Assembly: GCA_019639075.1 (NCBI GenBank)
Contig: JAHBSO010000012.1
Coordinates: 21,811 to 85,810, forward strand
Length of the DNA: 64,000 nt
Direction: 5' to 3'
Source: Actinomycetota bacterium
GTDB taxonomy: Bacteria; Actinomycetota; Acidimicrobiia; Acidimicrobiales; Iamiaceae
The notes beneath the pieces are model-generated. The model saw nothing but the letters and a program-made list of their open reading frames with translations, did no database searches and was not told the DNA's origin. The translations under genes were made by a program, and so were the position numbers. How positions within the stretch are numbered: the first letter of the stretch is position 1; each line of letters starts with the position of its first letter. Positions 9,152-17,406 of the stretch are shown piece after piece.

Positions 9152-10345
9152 TCAGGCGAGGTCGGCGACCTCGCGGAGCTGGTCGCAGATGTAGGTCATG
9201 TGCGACGAGTCCATGCCGTGGTGGATGGGGAGCGACAGGGCGTGGTCCATCAGGTGGTCGCAGTTGGGCAGGCCGCCCTCGGGGGCCCGGTGCTCGATGC
9301 CGGCGAAGCCGGGCTGGCGCAGCACGTTGCCGGTCCAGACCATGCGGGTGGCGACGCCGCGAGCCTCGAGCAGGTCCTGGAGCTCCGAGCGGGTCCACGG
9401 GGCGTCGGCCTCGACGGTGAAGCACGCCCGCATCCACGTGGTCTCGGCGCCCTCGGTGGTGCGGGAGCGACCGACCCCGGGCAGGGTGGCGACGGTCTCG
9501 TCGAGCTGGGCCCAGTTGGCCCGGCGCTGCCCGTTGAAGTCGGGGAGCTTGTCGAGCTGCACCAGGCCGTAGGCCGCACCGATCTCGGAGGGCTCGAAGT
9601 TGTAGCCGATGCTGTCGAACACGAAGATCAGGTCGTACGGCGTGCCGTCGGCCAGCTCGCCGAACCGGGCGGTCTCGCCCCGCCGGGAGCCGAACAGGTA
9701 GGACTCGCTGCGCCGGCCCCAGCGCCGCTGGGAGACGCACTGGTCGAGCAGGTCCATGTCGTCGACGCCGACCATCCCGCCGTTGCCGCCGGCGGTGATG
9801 GCGTGGCTGCGGGCGAAGCTGGTGACCGAGATGTCGCTGCGGGTGCCGGTGCGGGTGCCCCGGAGCCACGAGTCGAGCACGTCGCAGGAGTCCTCGATCA
9901 CCTGGAGCCCGTGGGCGTCCGCGATGGCGCGGATCGCGTCCCAGTCGGGCACGTTGCCGCACAGGTTCGGCACCAGGATCGCCTTCGTCCGCGGCCCGAT
10001 CATCGCCTCGATGCCGGCCGGGTCGATCTGGTAGCTGGCGACGTCGACGTCGACGAACACGGGGACGAGCCCCGAGTGCACGAGCGGCGCGATGTCGGTC
10101 GAGAACGTGAGGGGGGAGGTGATGACCTCGTCGCCCGGCTCGAGGCGGAGCAGGTCGATGGCGAGGCGCAGGGCCGACGAGCCGGAGTTGACCATCACGC
10201 CGTGCTGCTTGGCCAGCAGCTCGGCGGTGCGGCGCTCCATCTCGGCGACCGCGTCGCCGATGTCGAGCTGGCTGGTGCGGAGGACCTCGACGACGGCGTC
10301 GATCTCGCGCTGGTCGTGGACGGCGCCGGCAGGGGGCAGCTTCAC
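9152..10345 (-). CDS. DegT/DnrJ/EryC1-family PLP protein with His at the Schiff-base Lys position
   Basis: A 397-aa fold-type-I PLP enzyme of the sugar aminotransferase family. The PLP-phosphate site NSGSSALRLA (53-62) and the PLP-binding acidic region VIEDSC (149-154) are present. Where aminotransferases have Lys (typically in SFxxxKxITTGEGG), this protein has SFARSHAITAGGNGG with His181. That change is known from the 3-dehydratases RfbH/E1 and ColD, which use PMP/PLP without a Schiff base. GTG start at 10345 after GGAGGCGA. The promoter (TTGACT, 18-base spacer, TAGAAC) carries operator copy 4. Aminotransferase activity is doubtful; a dehydratase-like or unusual deoxygenation role is possible. 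Confidence 0.82.
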   Translation of the reverse strand: MKLPPAGAVHDQREIDAVVEVLRTSQLDIGDAVAEMERRTAELLAKQHGVMVNSGSSALRLAIDLLRLEPGDEVITSPLTFSTDIAPLVHSGLVPVFVDVDVASYQIDPAGIEAMIGPRTKAILVPNLCGNVPDWDAIRAIADAHGLQVIEDSCDVLDSWLRGTRTGTRSDISVTSFARSHAITAGGNGGMVGVDDMDLLDQCVSQRRWGRRSESYLFGSRRGETARFGELADGTPYDLIFVFDSIGYNFEPSEIGAAYGLVQLDKLPDFNGQRRANWAQLDETVATLPGVGRSRTTEGAETTWMRACFTVEADAPWTRSELQDLLEARGVATRMVWTGNVLRQPGFAGIEHRAPEGGLPNCDHLMDHALSLPIHHGMDSSHMTYICDQLREVADLA

Positions 10346-10408
10346 GGGTCTCGCCTCCGGGGTCGGGCGCGCCGGGTGGTCGGCGTCATGGTCGTTCTAC
10401 CCGGAAAA

Positions 10409-10425
10409 GGTTGACCGAGTCAACC
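10409..10425. promoter_or_regulatory. Operator copy 4 and promoter of the DegT-like gene
   Basis: GGTTGACCGAGTCAACC is a perfect palindrome of two 7-base arms around CGA, the strongest copy of the family. On the minus strand TTGACT (10423-10418) is a -35 and TAGAAC (10399-10394) a -10, spacer 18. Confidence 0.78.
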
Positions 10426-10441
10426 TCTTTGCCGTCGGCCC

Positions 10442-10909
10442 CTACTCGCCGGCCACCTCGGTGTGGGCGAAGTCGTCGACCAGCCGGGTCAGCAGCCGGG
10501 TGAGATCGGCCCGATCGTCGGCCGACCACCCGCGGAGGGTGTCGGTGAGGTGGCGGAGTCCGACGGCCCGGAGGCGTTCGGCGACCTTCGTCCCCGCCGG
10601 GGTGAGCGAGATGATGGCGACGCGGGCGTCGTCCGCCGACGGCGACCGCTCGACCAGCCCGTCGGCCTCGAAGGCGCGGAGCTGGCGGCTGACCGCCGAG
10701 ATGTCCATGCCGGCGGCGAGCGCGAGTCGGGCGATCGGGAGGTCGCCGTTGCGGTGCAGCGCCCGGACGATCTGGACGCCCTGCTGGCCGATCTCGGTGC
10801 CCGCGGCGTCGGCGATGCGGCCGGTGGCCTTGCGGCTGCTCATGAGCCGGCCCATCTTCTGGATCGCCGCGAGCAGCTCCTCGTCGGCCTCGTTCGCAGC
10901 AGGGCTCAT
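10442..10909 (-). CDS. MarR-family transcriptional regulator
   Basis: A 155-aa winged-helix regulator. It has the MarR order: an N-terminal dimer helix, then LPIARLALAAGMDISAVSRQLRAFEADGLVERSPS (winged helix), then the wing DARVAIISLTPAGTKV and a C-terminal helix. I place the start at ATG 10909. An upstream TTG at 10936 lies inside the operator. The -10 (TAGTAT, 10925-10920) leaves only a few bases of leader. It is divergent from an SDR gene and operator copy 5 covers both -10 boxes, so autoregulation is likely. It is my first candidate for the regulator that binds all seven TTGAYTSARTCAA sites. Confidence 0.9.
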   Translation of the reverse strand: MSPAANEADEELLAAIQKMGRLMSSRKATGRIADAAGTEIGQQGVQIVRALHRNGDLPIARLALAAGMDISAVSRQLRAFEADGLVERSPSADDARVAIISLTPAGTKVAERLRAVGLRHLTDTLRGWSADDRADLTRLLTRLVDDFAHTEVAGE

Positions 10910-10922
10910 CCCGAAAAGGATA

Positions 10923-10937
10923 CTAGACTCAGTCAAC
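10923..10937. promoter_or_regulatory. Operator copy 5 in the divergent MarR/SDR promoter
   Basis: CTAGACTCAGTCAAC, one base off consensus. It overlaps the MarR gene -10 (TAGTAT on minus, 10925-10920) and contains the SDR gene -10 (TAGACT, 10924-10929). One bound dimer would silence both genes, the usual layout for MarR autoregulation. Confidence 0.75.
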
Positions 10938-10938
10938 T

Positions 10939-11793
10939 ATGACGAGGGATGCGGCCGCCGACGTCGAACACCCGAAGCGCTTCGCGGGGCGACGGGCGTT
11001 GGTCACGGGGTCGAGTCGGGGGATCGGAGCCGCGGTTGCGCTCCGGCTGGCGGCCGAGGGCGCGGACGTGGCCCTCACCGCTCGCACCCGGGACACCCAC
11101 GCCACCCTCGCTGGCGGTCTCGACGCCACCGCCGCACGGCTGGCCCCCTTCGGCGGCCGCGTCGGCGTCGTGGTGTGCGACATCACCGACCCCGATGCCC
11201 GAGCCACGTTGGTCGACCAGGCGGCCGAGGCGCTCGGTGGACCGATCGAGGTCCTCGTCAACAACGCGGCCGCGGCGATCTACGGGCCGCCGTCGACCTT
11301 CCCGCTGCGCCGCCGCCACCTGACCTTCGAGGCCAACGTCCACGCGCCCCTCGACCTCGCGCAGGCCGCGCTGCCGGCGATGGTCGAGGCGGGCGAGGGG
11401 TGGATCGTCAACGTCAGCAGCGGCGCGGCGCGCACCCCGGAACCGGGCGAGACCCGGGGCAGCCTGGGGCCGGACATCGGCGTCTACGGCGCGTCGAAGG
11501 CGGCGCTCGACCGGATCACCGTCGCCCTCGCCGACGAGGTGCAGCCCCACGGGGTGCGGGTCAACGGCGTGCGGCCGGTGGCCGCGGTGCTGAGCGAGGG
11601 GGCCGACGCGCTGGTCGGCGACCGCCTCCGGCCCGACCAGGTCGAGTCGATGGAGCAGATGGTCGAGGCCGTCGTCGCACTGGCCTGCGCGCCCGCCGAC
11701 CTCACCGGTGAGGTGCACGTCAGCCGGGCGCTGGTCGAGCGGCTCGGGCTCGACGTGCGGGCCCTCGACGGCGGCCCGCTCCCGACGCCCTAG
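10939..11793 (+). CDS. Short-chain dehydrogenase/reductase
   Basis: A 284-aa SDR that would oxidise or reduce a hydroxyl/keto group using NAD(P). The cofactor motif TGSSRGIG follows FAGRRALV, NNAAAA is the NAG-like motif, and the catalytic Ser and YGASK are present. ATG start with TAGACT nine bases upstream, so the mRNA has almost no leader. It runs divergently from the MarR gene under operator copy 5. Its last four bases overlap the convergent acyl-CoA synthetase. The substrate is probably a hydroxyacyl-CoA or alicyclic intermediate (inference). Confidence 0.9.
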   Translation: MTRDAAADVEHPKRFAGRRALVTGSSRGIGAAVALRLAAEGADVALTARTRDTHATLAGGLDATAARLAPFGGRVGVVVCDITDPDARATLVDQAAEALGGPIEVLVNNAAAAIYGPPSTFPLRRRHLTFEANVHAPLDLAQAALPAMVEAGEGWIVNVSSGAARTPEPGETRGSLGPDIGVYGASKAALDRITVALADEVQPHGVRVNGVRPVAAVLSEGADALVGDRLRPDQVESMEQMVEAVVALACAPADLTGEVHVSRALVERLGLDVRALDGGPLPTP

Positions 11794-13454
11794 GCGTTCG
11801 GCTCCCCGGTGGCCGCCTCGGCGACCGACCGGGCCCAGCGGTAGTCGGCCTTGCCGGCGGGGGAGCGCTCGATGTGCTCGCGCACCAGGACCGCCCGCGG
11901 CAGCTTGTAGCGGGCGACGTGGTTGCCCGCCTCCGCGATCAGCTCGTCGGCGGTGGCGTCGACGCCCTCGTGGAGCTGCACGATGGCGACGACCTCCTGG
12001 CCCCAGCGGTCGCTGGGCCGGCCGACCACGACGACGTCGTCGACGGCGGGGTGGTGGAGGAGCGCCTGCTCGACCTCCTCGACGAACACCTTCTCGCCGC
12101 CGGAGTTGATGGTCTGCGAGTCGCGGCCGAGCAGCTCGATCGACCCGTCGGCGGTCCGGCGGGCGCGGTCGCCCGGGACCGAGAACCGCACGCCGTCGAT
12201 GGTCGGGAAGGTCGCGGCGGTCTTGGTGGCATCACCGAGGTACCCGAGGGGCACGTGGCCGCGCTGGGCGAGCCACCCGATCTCGGTCGTGTCGTCGGTC
12301 GGCACGATCGCGGTGAGGTCGGGCGTGACCACGGTGGTCTCGGGTCCGGGGGCGAACACGCCGGTCGAGGCCGCCCCCTTCATCGACGTGTGACCCATCT
12401 GGGCGCCGGTCTCCGACGATCCGACCGTGTCGACGATCAGCGCGTGGGGCACCTGTTCGAGGAAGCGCTCCTTGATGCCCGGGGACAGCGCGGCGCCCCC
12501 GTTGCCGAGCGCGAACAGGCCCGAGAGGTCGTAGCTGCCGCGCTCGAGCTCCTCGACGAGCGGTCGGGCCATGGCGTCGCCGACCACCTGGATGGTGGCC
12601 GCACCCTCGTGGGTGGCGGTGGCGAGGATCTCGGCCGCGTCGAAGCGGGTCGGGTCGGGGGCGAGCACGAGCGTGCCGCCGCCGTGCAGGGCGATGAAGG
12701 CGAACCACTGGGCGGCGCCGTGCATGAGCGGCGCGGCGGTGAGCATGACCATGCCGCCGTTGCGGGCCGCGTCGACGACGGCGTCGAGGTCGGGGAGGGG
12801 TTCCTGCGCGCCGAAGGGCCGGCCGCCCATCGCGCCGACGAAGATGTCGTGCTGGCGCCACAGCACCCCCTTCGGCATGCCGGTGGTGCCGCCCGTGTAG
12901 AGGATGTAGAGGTCGTCGGGGTCGCTCGCCTCCGGGGCCACGGCGGGGTCGTCCGGGTCGCCCTCGGCCAGCAGGTCGTCCCAGCGCACCGCGCCCGGGA
13001 GGAGGTCGGCGGCGGTCTCGTCGGGGACCTGCACGAGCAGGTCGATGCCGTCGACGTCGTCGAGCACCTCGGCCAGCGTGGCGGCGAAGCGGTCGTGGTA
13101 GACGACGACCCGGGCGCTGCTGTCGCGCAGCAGGTAGGCGAGCTCCTCGGCCACGTACCGGTAGTTGACGTTCAGTGGCGCGAGCCGCGCCTTGCTGGCG
13201 CCGAGCATCCCGACGATGTACTCGGGGCCGTTGTGCAGGTACAGCGCGAGGTGGTCCTGGCCCGACTCGTGTCCGGCGAGCGCGCCACGCTCGGTCCGGA
13301 TGCCGAAGCCCCTGCGGTGGAGTGCCGATGCCAGCCGGCGGCTCTCGGCCGCGAGCTCGTCGTGGCGGTACCGCCGGTCGCCGTGCACGAGCGCGATCCG
13401 GTCGGGGACGGCGGCGGCGACCGCGTCGTTGACCTGCCCGAGGGTGAACTCCAC
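11790..13454 (-). CDS. Acyl-CoA synthetase (AMP-forming)
   Basis: A 554-aa ANL-superfamily ligase that would activate a carboxylic acid to its CoA thioester. AMP-binding motif YILYTGGTTGMPKG, then the hinge and C-terminal region GRDSQTINSGGEKVFVEEVE, and the catalytic Lys in SPAGKADYRW. GTG start at 13454 preceded by GGAG. The reading frame is open further upstream, but that part is low-complexity and crosses a separate toxin-antitoxin operon, so I exclude it. Expression is likely governed by operator copy 6. It resembles the FadD3/FadD17-type synthetases used on unusual acids. Confidence 0.92.
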   Translation of the reverse strand: MEFTLGQVNDAVAAAVPDRIALVHGDRRYRHDELAAESRRLASALHRRGFGIRTERGALAGHESGQDHLALYLHNGPEYIVGMLGASKARLAPLNVNYRYVAEELAYLLRDSSARVVVYHDRFAATLAEVLDDVDGIDLLVQVPDETAADLLPGAVRWDDLLAEGDPDDPAVAPEASDPDDLYILYTGGTTGMPKGVLWRQHDIFVGAMGGRPFGAQEPLPDLDAVVDAARNGGMVMLTAAPLMHGAAQWFAFIALHGGGTLVLAPDPTRFDAAEILATATHEGAATIQVVGDAMARPLVEELERGSYDLSGLFALGNGGAALSPGIKERFLEQVPHALIVDTVGSSETGAQMGHTSMKGAASTGVFAPGPETTVVTPDLTAIVPTDDTTEIGWLAQRGHVPLGYLGDATKTAATFPTIDGVRFSVPGDRARRTADGSIELLGRDSQTINSGGEKVFVEEVEQALLHHPAVDDVVVVGRPSDRWGQEVVAIVQLHEGVDATADELIAEAGNHVARYKLPRAVLVREHIERSPAGKADYRWARSVAEAATGEPNA

Positions 13455-13500
13455 GTCTGCTCCGCTCTCTTTCGTCCGTAACCCGTGCCCGAGGACAATA

Positions 13501-13515
13501 GTTGATTCAATCAAC
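13501..13515. promoter_or_regulatory. Operator copy 6 upstream of the acyl-CoA synthetase
   Basis: GTTGATTCAATCAAC is a perfect palindrome (7-base arms around C). On the minus strand it abuts TATTGT (13499-13494), a likely -10, so it fills the spacer region of the synthetase promoter. Confidence 0.78.
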
Positions 13516-13548
13516 CACTGCCCTCGGGATGGGCGAGGCGACGGCGAT

Positions 13549-13576
13549 GTCATACGCGGTAGCCTGTTCGTATGAC
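13549..13576. promoter_or_regulatory. 8-bp inverted repeat over the toxin-antitoxin promoter
   Basis: GTCATACG (13549-13556) and CGTATGAC (13569-13576) are perfect inverted copies 12 bases apart. The gap holds the -10 TAGCCT (13560-13565), and the right arm includes the ATG at 13572. This is a natural binding site for the antitoxin it precedes. Confidence 0.7.
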
Positions 13577-13826
13577 AACGCTGAGCGTCCGGGTCGACGA
13601 CGAGCAGGCCGAGCATCTGCGCAGGTGGGCCGAGCGGCTGGACGTGGATCGTTCGCACCTCGTGCGCGAGGCGTTGCGGCGCCACCTCGACCGCCTGGCG
13701 GCCGAGGAGGAGGCCCGGGGTTGGGTCGACGATCCGGACCACGACGCCGCGGTCGCGGCGTTGGCCTCGGCAGCGGACTGGGGTCCGGCGGACGATTGGT
13801 CGGACTGGCACGAGCAGGACGGCTGA
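13572..13826 (+). CDS. Ribbon-helix-helix antitoxin (MazE-like)
   Basis: An 84-aa protein. The first 45 residues (TTLSVRVDDEQAEHLRRWAE, then RSHLVREALRRHL) form a ribbon-helix-helix DNA-binding domain. The acidic, Trp-rich tail (DWGPADDWSDWHEQDG) would wrap the toxin. ATG start with TAGCCT six bases upstream, suggesting a leaderless mRNA. It is followed after one base by a MazF/PemK-type toxin. The inverted repeat over its promoter suggests autoregulation. Confidence 0.85.
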   Translation: MTTLSVRVDDEQAEHLRRWAERLDVDRSHLVREALRRHLDRLAAEEEARGWVDDPDHDAAVAALASAADWGPADDWSDWHEQDG

Positions 13827-13827
13827 G

Positions 13828-14142
13828 GTGCAGCGCGGCGAGATCTGGTTCGCGGCAGTGCCCGGAGGTGGTGGCGACCGGCCCGTGCTGGTCCTCACCC
13901 GTGACCCGGTGGCCGACCGCATCGGCTCGGTCGTCGTCGCGGGGCTCACCCGCACCGAGCGGGGGCTGGTGTCGGAGCTGGCCCTGGACCCGGGTGAGGA
14001 CGGTGTGCCCTCGCCGTGCGTGGTCAGCTTCGACAACCTCCACACGTTGCCGAGGGCGGCGTTCCGCCGTCCCGTGACCACGTTGTCACCCGGTCGGATG
14101 GCGCAGGCGTGTCGCACGCTCGCCGCGGCGACGGGGTGTTGA
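13828..14142 (+). CDS. MazF/PemK-family endoribonuclease toxin
   Basis: A 104-aa toxin of the MazF family, which cleaves mRNA at short sequences. The family start QRGEIWFAAVPG, the core DRPVLVLTRDP and the final strand VSFDNLHTLPRAAF are all present. Length is typical. GTG start one base after the antitoxin stop. The pair sits between catabolic genes and appears intact. Confidence 0.88.
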   Translation: MQRGEIWFAAVPGGGGDRPVLVLTRDPVADRIGSVVVAGLTRTERGLVSELALDPGEDGVPSPCVVSFDNLHTLPRAAFRRPVTTLSPGRMAQACRTLAAATGC

Positions 14143-14155
14143 GGAGCGGCCCGTC

Positions 14156-14905
14156 TCAGGTGGTGACCGAGCCGCCGTTGATCTCGATCGTCTGGCCGGT
14201 CACCCAGCCGGCCTCGTCCGACGCCAACCACACGCACGCCGCGGCGATGTCGGCGGGGGTGCCCGTGCGTCGCATGGGGATCGACCGGGCCAGCGACTCG
14301 GTGATGGTCGGGTCGGGCAGCTCCATCAGGCCGATGGCCAGCGTGTTGGCGGTGACGCCGAAGCGGGCCACCTCGAGCGCCAGGGTGCGGGTGAAGGCGA
14401 TCCCGCCGCCCTTGCCCGCGCTGTAGGGCGAGACACCGATCGACACGCCCGCGGTCCCGGCACCCGACGAGATGGTGATCACCCGGCCCCGACCGCGCTC
14501 GCACATGCCGTCGACCACGGCCTTGGCGCAGTGCATGACGCCGTACAGGTTCACCCGGATCGGGCCGTCCCACGACGCCGGGTCGAGGTCGCGGAACGAC
14601 CCCACCGGCATGCCGGCCGCCCCGCCGTTACCGGCGTTGTTGACGAGGACGTCGACCGGCCCGACCTCCGCCTCGGCGGCCCGCACGCCGGCGACCACGG
14701 CGTCCAGGTCGGTGACGTCGAACGACGCGGTGATCGCGGTGCGGCCGGCGTCGGTCAGCGAGCGGACCGTCTCCACGGCCCGCTCCGGGACCACGTCGTT
14801 GACGATCACCGTCGCGCCCTGTTCGGCGAGCGCGGCGGCGATCCCGGCCCCGACGCCCTGTCCGGCGCCGGTCACCAGCGCGACGCGGTCGGTGAGGTCG
14901 AACAT
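14156..14905 (-). CDS. Short-chain dehydrogenase/reductase
   Basis: A 249-aa SDR. TGAGQGVG cofactor motif after LTDRVALV, NNAGNGG, catalytic SSGAG and YSAGK, and a C-terminus WVTGQTIEINGG typical of FabG-like enzymes. ATG start two bases after the stop of the acyl-CoA dehydrogenase gene upstream, so the two form an operon controlled from the 16.1 kb operator. It could be the hydroxyacyl step after the dehydrogenase and the enoyl-CoA hydratase encoded on the other arm. Confidence 0.9.
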   Translation of the reverse strand: MFDLTDRVALVTGAGQGVGAGIAAALAEQGATVIVNDVVPERAVETVRSLTDAGRTAITASFDVTDLDAVVAGVRAAEAEVGPVDVLVNNAGNGGAAGMPVGSFRDLDPASWDGPIRVNLYGVMHCAKAVVDGMCERGRGRVITISSGAGTAGVSIGVSPYSAGKGGGIAFTRTLALEVARFGVTANTLAIGLMELPDPTITESLARSIPMRRTGTPADIAAACVWLASDEAGWVTGQTIEINGGSVTT

Positions 14906-14907
14906 CG

Positions 14908-16080
14908 TCAGCTCCCGGCCGGTCGATCGGTGACGGCCCGGGGGATGTCCTTCCACGGCCGGTCCTTCGGGCCCAGGTCCTCCCGGGGGAGGCCGAGGAC
15001 CCGCTCGGCGAGGATGTTGCGCATCACCTCGGAGGTGCCGCCCTCGATGGTCGTGGCCCGGGAGCGGAGGAACGCCACCTGCGGGCCGCGGGTCCACGGG
15101 GAGCCCTCGGTCGAGGTCGGGACGAGCTGGCCCTCCGGGCCGAGGAGGTCGACGGTGAGCTCGAAGACCCGTTGCGCGTGCTCGGCACCGAGCAGCTTGA
15201 CGATCGACCCCGCCGGGCCGGGTTGGCCGGCGCGGGCCGACACGAAGCGGACCAGCTCGGCCTCGATCCACGTGCGCACGACGCGGTCGCGGCGGACCGC
15301 GTCGCCGGCGTGGTGCTCCCGATACGCCGCGATGGCGCCGTCGATCGGACCGCCGCCGCTCGAAGCGAACGCGTCACCGATCGAGGCCCGCTCGTTCATG
15401 AGCGTGGTGAAGGCGACGTGCCAGCCCTGGCCCTCGGGGCCGAGCACCGCGTCGGCGGGGAGCCGGGCGCCGTCGAAGAAGACTTCGTTGAACTCGGCGT
15501 CGCCGGTCATCTGGCGCAGCGGGCGGACCTCGATCCCCGGGGTCCGCAGGTCGACGAGGAACGCGGTGATGCCCTTGTTCTTGGGGGCATCGACGTCGGT
15601 GCGGGCCAGCAGGAGCCCGTAGCGGGCCCGGTCGGCCATGGAGGTCCAGACCTTCTGGCCGTCGACCACCCACTCGTCGCGGTCGCGCACGGCCCGGGTG
15701 GCGAGGCCGGCGAGGTCGGATCCGGCGCCCGGTTCGGAGAAGAGCTGGCACCACAGGTCCTCGCCGGTCCACAGCCGTCGGAGGTGCCGACGCTGGGCCT
15801 CGGTGCCGTGGTGGGCGATCGTCGGGCCGACCATGCCGATGCCGATCGGGTTGGTGGGGAAGGGGTCGGGTGCGCCGGCCTCGCGCAGTCGGCGGGCCAC
15901 GGTGCGCTGCATCTCGGGCTCGGCGTCGGAGCCGCCGCAGTCGGGCGGGTAGTGGACCCAGGCCAGGCCGGCGTCGAACCGGGCCCGGAGGAACTCGACG
16001 GGATCGGTGGCGGCGGGCGGGTGGTCGCGGAGGAGGGCTTCGAGTCGCTCCTCGATGGTCGGGCTGCAGGTCGCGGTCAT
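14908..16080 (-). CDS. Acyl-CoA dehydrogenase (FadE-like)
   Basis: A 390-aa acyl-CoA dehydrogenase. CQLFSEPGAGSDLAGLATRAV, GQKVWTSMADRARYG, and C-terminal TTIEGGTSEVMRNILAERVLGLP are diagnostic. ATG at 16080. The N-terminal domain lines up with family members such as FadE17-type proteins. It leads a two-gene operon with the SDR downstream. The promoter region holds the TGTAAC-type palindrome (16106-16120) over a possible -10 (TTACAT on the minus strand). Divergent from the amidohydrolase operon. Confidence 0.92.
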   Translation of the reverse strand: MTATCSPTIEERLEALLRDHPPAATDPVEFLRARFDAGLAWVHYPPDCGGSDAEPEMQRTVARRLREAGAPDPFPTNPIGIGMVGPTIAHHGTEAQRRHLRRLWTGEDLWCQLFSEPGAGSDLAGLATRAVRDRDEWVVDGQKVWTSMADRARYGLLLARTDVDAPKNKGITAFLVDLRTPGIEVRPLRQMTGDAEFNEVFFDGARLPADAVLGPEGQGWHVAFTTLMNERASIGDAFASSGGGPIDGAIAAYREHHAGDAVRRDRVVRTWIEAELVRFVSARAGQPGPAGSIVKLLGAEHAQRVFELTVDLLGPEGQLVPTSTEGSPWTRGPQVAFLRSRATTIEGGTSEVMRNILAERVLGLPREDLGPKDRPWKDIPRAVTDRPAGS

Positions 16081-16105
16081 CGTCGGCCGTTCGCTGGGAT
16101 CGTCA

Positions 16106-16120
16106 TGTAACAACGTTACA
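16106..16120. promoter_or_regulatory. Second-family operator, copy 1 (TGTAACAACGTTACA)
   Basis: Perfect 6-base arms (TGTAAC/GTTACA) around AAC. On the minus strand it includes TTACAT, a possible -10 for the acyl-CoA dehydrogenase operon. It is unrelated to the TTGA palindromes that surround this locus. Confidence 0.7.
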
Positions 16121-16182
16121 GCGCGCTCGTGTCGCCTGTCACGCTCGGGTCCGCGCTTGCGTCCGCCGTCGGGGCGTCGCAA

Positions 16183-16197
16183 TATAACAGTGTTACA
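16183..16197. promoter_or_regulatory. Second-family operator, copy 2 (TATAACAGTGTTACA)
   Basis: Same element as the one 77 bases away, with one arm mismatch. Its first six bases, TATAAC, resemble a -10 for the amidohydrolase gene at 16222. Each divergent promoter of this gap therefore has one copy over its likely -10. Confidence 0.7.
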
Positions 16198-16221
16198 TCG
16201 ACTCCAGGGGAGCTGAGATCC

Positions 16222-17406
16222 GTGGCGATCATCGACGTCGACGCCCACTTCGAACCGGCCGCGGACTGGCTCGACGACTTCCCCGGGTTGGCGGACCGGC
16301 TGCCCGAGTGGTTGCCCGAGTCCGACCCCCGCATCCCCCGGGGCGTGAACACGCCCGAGGCGTTCGCGTTCTTCATGAGCGACGACCTGCTCCGGGGCGC
16401 GCCCGCCGCGCAGCGGATGCCGATCGCGGAGCTCCTCACGCCGCACATGCACCGGATCTACGACCCCGAGGCCCACGCCGGCTACGAGGGCGCGTCGATG
16501 GCCGCCGAGATGACCGACGTGACCCAGCGGATCGCCTGGATGGATGCGCAGGGCATCGACAAGCAGAACGTCATCAGCGGCACCGGCTACACGCTGGCCC
16601 GGGTGATCGAGGACCCGATCCTGGCCCGGGACGTCGTGGGGTCGCTCAACACCTGGATGGCCGACGCGGCCGGCGAGCACGCCGACCGCCTGATGCCGGT
16701 GACGACCCTGCGCTTCGACGACCTCGACTGGGCCGTCGCCGAGATGGCGCGGATGCGCGAGCGGGGGAGTCGCATGTTCGTCATCTCGTCCGAGCCGGTG
16801 AACGGCCTCCCGCCGACGGCACCCGAGTTCGACCAGGTCTGGTCGGCGGCGACCGATCTCGGCATGGTCGCCCTCCTCCACATCGGCATGGCGCCGGCGA
16901 TGATCCACCCGGGTTGGGCCAACACGACCAACCCCCGGCTCGTCCGGGTCCTGTCGGTCACCCAGCCCGCGCAGTCGGCCAGCGTGCTCCTCCACGCCAT
17001 GATCCTGGAGGGGGTGTTCGAGCGACACCCGAACCTGACCCTGCTCCTATCGGAGCTCGGGATCGACTGGTTCACCAACTCGGTCGACACGATCGACCTC
17101 CTGGCCATGCCCGGCGTGAGCCCGCTCGTGGTCGGCGACTACGACCTCCCGCTCACCCCGAAGGAGTACGTGCGCCGCAACGTCCGCATCTCGCCGCTGC
17201 CCGCGCCGCACCAGTCACCGGTCGACCTGTTGGCCGCCCTGCCCGAGTGCGCGGTGTTCTCGTCGGACTACCCCCACCACGAGGGCAACCCCGACCCGGC
17301 GGGCCACTACGAGCGGCTGCTGCGCGACGTCGACGACTCGGTGCGCGAGGGCTTCCTGCACGGCAACATCGAGGCGTCGTTCGCCCTGACCGGAGATCCC
17401 CTGTGA
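16222..17406 (+). CDS. Amidohydrolase-family metal-dependent hydrolase
   Basis: A 394-aa TIM-barrel protein of the amidohydrolase-2 family. VAIIDVDAHFEP at the N-terminus carries a DxH-type metal motif. HIGMAP and the closing SSDYPHHEG supply further metal ligands. Members include decarboxylases and ring-opening hydrolases. GTG start after AGGGGAG. The next gene overlaps by four bases. With the enoyl-CoA hydratase downstream and the divergent dehydrogenase/SDR pair it forms a four-gene unit under the second operator. A hydrolytic C-C or ring-cleaving step is possible but not shown. Confidence 0.85.
   Translation: MAIIDVDAHFEPAADWLDDFPGLADRLPEWLPESDPRIPRGVNTPEAFAFFMSDDLLRGAPAAQRMPIAELLTPHMHRIYDPEAHAGYEGASMAAEMTDVTQRIAWMDAQGIDKQNVISGTGYTLARVIEDPILARDVVGSLNTWMADAAGEHADRLMPVTTLRFDDLDWAVAEMARMRERGSRMFVISSEPVNGLPPTAPEFDQVWSAATDLGMVALLHIGMAPAMIHPGWANTTNPRLVRVLSVTQPAQSASVLLHAMILEGVFERHPNLTLLLSELGIDWFTNSVDTIDLLAMPGVSPLVVGDYDLPLTPKEYVRRNVRISPLPAPHQSPVDLLAALPECAVFSSDYPHHEGNPDPAGHYERLLRDVDDSVREGFLHGNIEASFALTGDPL

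Noticed and set aside
10910..10936. TTG at 10936 as the MarR start
   Set aside because: It falls inside operator copy 5 and upstream of the -10; ATG 10909 gives a normal MarR N-terminus.
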